Positions 61,487-64,000 of a DNA stretch of 64,000 bases are shown here, piece after piece. Origin of the DNA: Streptomyces sp. NBC_01775 (GTDB lineage Bacteria; Actinomycetota; Actinomycetes; Streptomycetales; Streptomycetaceae); assembly GCF_035917675.1 (NCBI RefSeq), contig NZ_CP109104.1:3534001-3598000 (forward strand), given 5' to 3'. The position numbers and the translations under genes are program-made. The notes beneath the pieces are model-generated. The model was not told the origin of the DNA. It saw only the letters and a list, made by a program, of their open reading frames with translations, and did not search any database. Each line of letters opens with the position of its first letter. Position 1 is the first letter of the stretch.

Positions 61487-61520
61487 GGGGTGGGGGTGTC
61501 TTTGGGGTGGGGGTGTCTTT
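61487..61520 (+). repeat. 17-bp tandem duplication with G-quadruplex potential
   Basis: GGGGTGGGGGTGTCTTT occurs twice in exact tandem (61487-61503 and 61504-61520). The four G runs (GGGG-T-GGGGG-TGTCTTT-GGGG-T-GGGGG) satisfy a quadruplex pattern, about 180 bases upstream of deoC. Confidence 0.75.
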
Positions 61521-61668
61521 TTATGAAAGTTGTGTGGGGGGTGGTCGTGCGCCCCCCGGTGGCGCCCCCGCCTCGCTGCTTTCGGGGCCCAGTGGGCAGT
61601 TGCACCCCGGCGGGGGTGGCGCACCGGGGTGGCAGAGTGCGGGGGCGACGTTGGGGCGGGTTCACGGG

Positions 61669-61697
61669 GTGACATCGGCTACGCGCGTAGATATGGT
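61669..61697 (+). promoter_or_regulatory. deoC promoter with embedded operator CTACGCGCGTAG
   Basis: GTGACA (-35, 61669-61674), a 17-base spacer and TATGGT (-10, 61692-61697) precede GTG 61704 by six bases. The palindrome CTACGCGCGTAG (61679-61690) lies in the spacer and is identical to the one at the purine nucleoside phosphorylase promoter. Confidence 0.65.
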
Positions 61698-61703
61698 GCC
61701 CTG

Positions 61704-62687
61704 GTGAGCATGCCTACCGATGCGGCCGGTCGCGGTCTTTCCGACGTGGTGACCTCTGATGCCGCTCTACGCCGCTATCTCCACGGGCTCCCCGGAGTCG
61801 ACGCGGTCGGCCTGGAGGCTCGGGCCGCCGGGTTGGGGACCCGTTCCATCAAGACGACAGCGAAGGCGTACGCGCTCGATCTCGCGATCTCGATGATCGA
61901 CCTGACGACTCTGGAGGGGTCCGACACTCCCGGCAAGGTGCGGGCGCTGTGTGCGAAGGGGGCCCGGCCCGATCCGGGTGACCGGTCGGCCCCCCGTGTC
62001 GCGGCCATCTGTGTGTACTCCGACATGGCGGCCACCGCCAAGCAGGCGCTGGCCGACGCGGGTGCGGGCGAGATCAACGTGGCGTCCGTCGCCACCGCGT
62101 TCCCCTCCGGGCGTGCTGCCCTGTCCGTGAAGCTCGCCGACACCCGGGAGGCCGTCGACGCCGGGGCCGACGAGATCGACATGGTGATCGACCGGGGGGC
62201 GTTCCTCTCGGGGCGCTACCTCCAGGTGTTCGAGGAGATCCAGGCCGTCAAGGGTGCCTGTGCGCGGTCCGGAGGGGAGACCGCGCATCTGAAGGTGATC
62301 TTCGAGAACGGTGAGCTGTCCACGTACGACAACATCCGCCGTGCCTCGTGGCTGGCCATGCTCGCGGGCGCCGACTTCATCAAGACGTCCACCGGCAAGG
62401 TCGGCGTCAACGCCACTCCCCCGAACACCCTGCTGATGATGGAGGCCGTCCGCGACTTCCGGGCCGCGACCGGGCGGCAGGTGGGGGTGAAGCCGGCCGG
62501 CGGCATCCGTACGGCCAAGGACGCGGTCAAGTATCTGGTGATGGTGAACGAGACGCTCGGCGACGACTGGCTCAGCCCGGAGTGGTTCCGCTTCGGCGCC
62601 TCCAGTCTCCTCAACGACCTGCTGATGCAGCGGCAGAAGCTCACGACCGGCCGCTACTCCGGCCCCGACTACGTGACGGTGGACTGA
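61704..62687 (+). CDS. deoC: Deoxyribose-phosphate aldolase
   Basis: 327-residue class I aldolase that splits 2-deoxyribose-5-phosphate to glyceraldehyde-3-phosphate and acetaldehyde. The Schiff-base lysine lies in GADFIKTSTGKVG; DEIDMVIDRGAFLSG and LKVIFENGELSTYD are family markers (this is the longer DeoC2-like class of actinobacteria). GTG 61704 is six bases after the -10 box, so probably leaderless. It is followed two bases later by an aldehyde dehydrogenase that could oxidise the acetaldehyde produced. Confidence 0.94.
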   Translation: MSMPTDAAGRGLSDVVTSDAALRRYLHGLPGVDAVGLEARAAGLGTRSIKTTAKAYALDLAISMIDLTTLEGSDTPGKVRALCAKGARPDPGDRSAPRVAAICVYSDMAATAKQALADAGAGEINVASVATAFPSGRAALSVKLADTREAVDAGADEIDMVIDRGAFLSGRYLQVFEEIQAVKGACARSGGETAHLKVIFENGELSTYDNIRRASWLAMLAGADFIKTSTGKVGVNATPPNTLLMMEAVRDFRAATGRQVGVKPAGGIRTAKDAVKYLVMVNETLGDDWLSPEWFRFGASSLLNDLLMQRQKLTTGRYSGPDYVTVD

Positions 62688-62689
62688 GC

Positions 62690-64000
62690 ATGACGAAGCT
62701 GTTCGAGTACGCGCCGGCCCCGGAGTCCCGTGCCGTCGTGGACATCGCGCCGTCCTACGGGCTGTTCATCGACGGGGAGTTCCGCGAGGCCGCCGCCGGC
62801 AAGGTCTTCAAGACCCTCTCGCCCGCCACCGAGGAGGTGCTGAGCGAGGTCGCCCAGGCGGACGCCGATGACGTCGAGGCCGCGGTGCGCGCCGCCCGTG
62901 CGGCGTTCGGGCCGTGGTCGGCGCTGCCGGGTGCCGAGCGGGCGAAGTACCTGTTCCGGATCGCCCGCGTCATCCAGGAGCGCTCGCGCGAGCTGGCGGT
63001 GCTGGAGACGCTGGACAACGGCAAGCCGATCCGGGAGACGCGGGACGCCGATCTGCCGCTGGTGGCGGCGCACTTCTTCTACTACGCCGGGTGGGCCGAC
63101 AAGCTCGCGTATGCGGCCCTCGGGCGGAGCCCGGTGAACAGCACGAGTGGTCCCGAACCGAAGCCGCTGGGCGTCGCCGCGCAGGTCATTCCGTGGAACT
63201 TTCCGCTGTTGATGCTCGCCTGGAAGATCGCCCCGGCGCTGGCCACCGGTAACACGGTGGTGCTCAAGCCCGCCGAGACGACGCCGCTGTCCGCGCTGTT
63301 CTTCGCCGACATCTGCCGTCAGGCGGGGCTGCCCAGGGGCGTCGTCAACATCGTCACCGGGGACGGCGCTACGGGGGCCGCGCTGGTGGCGCACCCGGGG
63401 GTCGACAAGGTCGCGTTCACGGGGTCGACGGCGGTGGGCAAGGAGATCGCCCGTACGGTCGCGGGTACGGACAAGAGGCTCACCCTCGAACTCGGCGGCA
63501 AGGGCGCCAACATCGTCTTCGAGGACGCCCCCCTCGACCAGGCGATCGAGGGCATCGTGAACGGGATCTTCTTCAACCAGGGTCAGGTGTGCTGCGCCGG
63601 CTCCCGGCTGCTCGTGCAGGAGTCGGTGCAGGAGGAGGTGCTGGACGCGCTCAAGCGGCGGCTCGCCACTCTGCGCGTGGGCGACCCGCTCGACAAGAAC
63701 ACCGACATCGGCGCGATCAACTCCGCCGAGCAGCTCGCCCGTATCACCGAGCTGGCCGACGCGGGCGAGGGTGAGGGCGCCGAGCGCTGGTCGCCCGCGT
63801 GCGAACTGCCCGGCCAGGGCTACTGGTTCGCGCCGACGCTCTTCACGGGCGTCACGCAGGCGCACCGTATCGCCCGGGAGGAGGTCTTCGGTCCTGTGCT
63901 GTCGGTGCTCACCTTCCGTACGCCGGACGAGGCGGTCGCGAAGGCCAACAACACGCCCTACGGGCTCTCGGCCGGGATCTGGACCGAGAAGGGCTCGCGC
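62690..64000 (+). CDS. Aldehyde dehydrogenase, 5' part
   Basis: Cut by the window edge: 437 codons are present. NAD(P)-dependent aldehyde dehydrogenase (aldedh family). Substrate channel and catalytic parts: KPAETTPLSALFFADICRQAGLPRGVVNIVTG, nucleotide-binding GSTAVGKEIA, catalytic glutamate in LELGGKGANIVFEDAPL and cysteine in FNQGQVCCAGSRLL. It starts 2 bases after deoC, so it is in the same operon and most likely removes acetaldehyde. The C-terminal end is not seen. Confidence 0.9.
   Translation, partial: MTKLFEYAPAPESRAVVDIAPSYGLFIDGEFREAAAGKVFKTLSPATEEVLSEVAQADADDVEAAVRAARAAFGPWSALPGAERAKYLFRIARVIQERSRELAVLETLDNGKPIRETRDADLPLVAAHFFYYAGWADKLAYAALGRSPVNSTSGPEPKPLGVAAQVIPWNFPLLMLAWKIAPALATGNTVVLKPAETTPLSALFFADICRQAGLPRGVVNIVTGDGATGAALVAHPGVDKVAFTGSTAVGKEIARTVAGTDKRLTLELGGKGANIVFEDAPLDQAIEGIVNGIFFNQGQVCCAGSRLLVQESVQEEVLDALKRRLATLRVGDPLDKNTDIGAINSAEQLARITELADAGEGEGAERWSPACELPGQGYWFAPTLFTGVTQAHRIAREEVFGPVLSVLTFRTPDEAVAKANNTPYGLSAGIWTEKGSR

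Larger units (their letters stand above)
61337..61703. other. Intergenic region with G-rich duplication before deoC
   Basis: 367 bases. Contains three GACGCC/TGACACCC-like short repeats immediately after the oxidoreductase stop, the 17-bp tandem duplication at 61487-61520, a G/C-rich stretch to 61660, and the deoC promoter. No gene. Confidence 0.6.

Overview
The window is chromosomal DNA of a Streptomyces or very close relative. The supporting signs are: GC-rich coding with strong third-position G/C; a conservon (cvnA-cvnB-cvnC-cvnD); a mycothiol pathway gene (mca); the acyl-CoA carboxylase set pccB/epsilon/accA beside birA and cya; rare TTA codons; and many start codons that directly follow a -10 box. 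Gene order from about 34 to 64 kb (hutH, GGDEF protein, enoyl-CoA hydratase, cya, birA, pccB, carboxylase epsilon, small membrane gene, maf, accA, deoR-type regulator, lpdA, purine nucleoside phosphorylase, sugar phosphomutase, deoC, aldehyde dehydrogenase) matches, from memory, the conserved Streptomyces core. I see no rRNA, tRNA, CRISPR array, phage or antibiotic cluster.

0-8 kb: the 5' part of a SigE-type sigma factor and a MarR regulator (minus) diverge from threonine ammonia-lyase ilvA; then a DrrAB-like drug-export ABC pair behind two tandem operators, a Tat-type alkaline phosphatase, greA behind a very strong terminator, and an orphan sugar-type binding lipoprotein. 8-13 kb: the conservon, a nitrate-sensing histidine kinase with its Roadblock, DUF742 and Ras-like GTPase partners. 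13-21 kb is accessory DNA: a DUF6745 protein with internal repeats, a DUF397 protein, a membrane-anchored hypothetical, a TetR/aldo-keto reductase divergent pair with two operator boxes, a truncated IS630 element, two unassigned gene remnants, and an XRE/TPR regulator with small partner genes. 21-23.5 kb: msrA, a small membrane protein, mca and a DUF4307 gene. 23.6-28.5 kb: a D-glucarate catabolic locus (IclR regulator, kdgD, gudD, a GudP-like transporter). 28.5-34 kb: a membrane glycosyltransferase-like protein, an HxlR/SnoaL pair with a DUF1330 gene remnant, a hotdog thioesterase, an L,D-transpeptidase lipoprotein and a small secreted protein.

34-55 kb: hutH diverges from a TetR/hydrolase operon; then the GGDEF protein, enoyl-CoA hydratase, adenylate cyclase, biotin ligase and the biotin-dependent acyl-CoA carboxylase genes. 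BirA biotinylates the AccA subunit encoded about 4 kb away, and PccB plus the epsilon subunit complete the enzyme. After a DeoR-type regulator and lpdA come the nucleoside salvage genes: purine nucleoside phosphorylase, a phosphopentose/hexose mutase, and at 61.7 kb deoC with an aldehyde dehydrogenase. The phosphorylase and deoC share an identical 12-bp palindrome, CTACGCGCGTAG, within leaderless promoters, which suggests one DeoR-like regulon.

The most unusual gene lies inside that group at 55.9-58.6 kb: one polypeptide joining a MinD/ParA-type ATPase, a long proline-rich linker, a beta-sandwich region and a C-terminal CHAT (caspase-like) peptidase domain with an apparent His-Cys dyad. This is my best candidate for an undescribed system. 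It is followed by a convergent PH-domain membrane protein and an FAD oxidoreductase that carries an early TTA codon and a GA/GT repeat insert.
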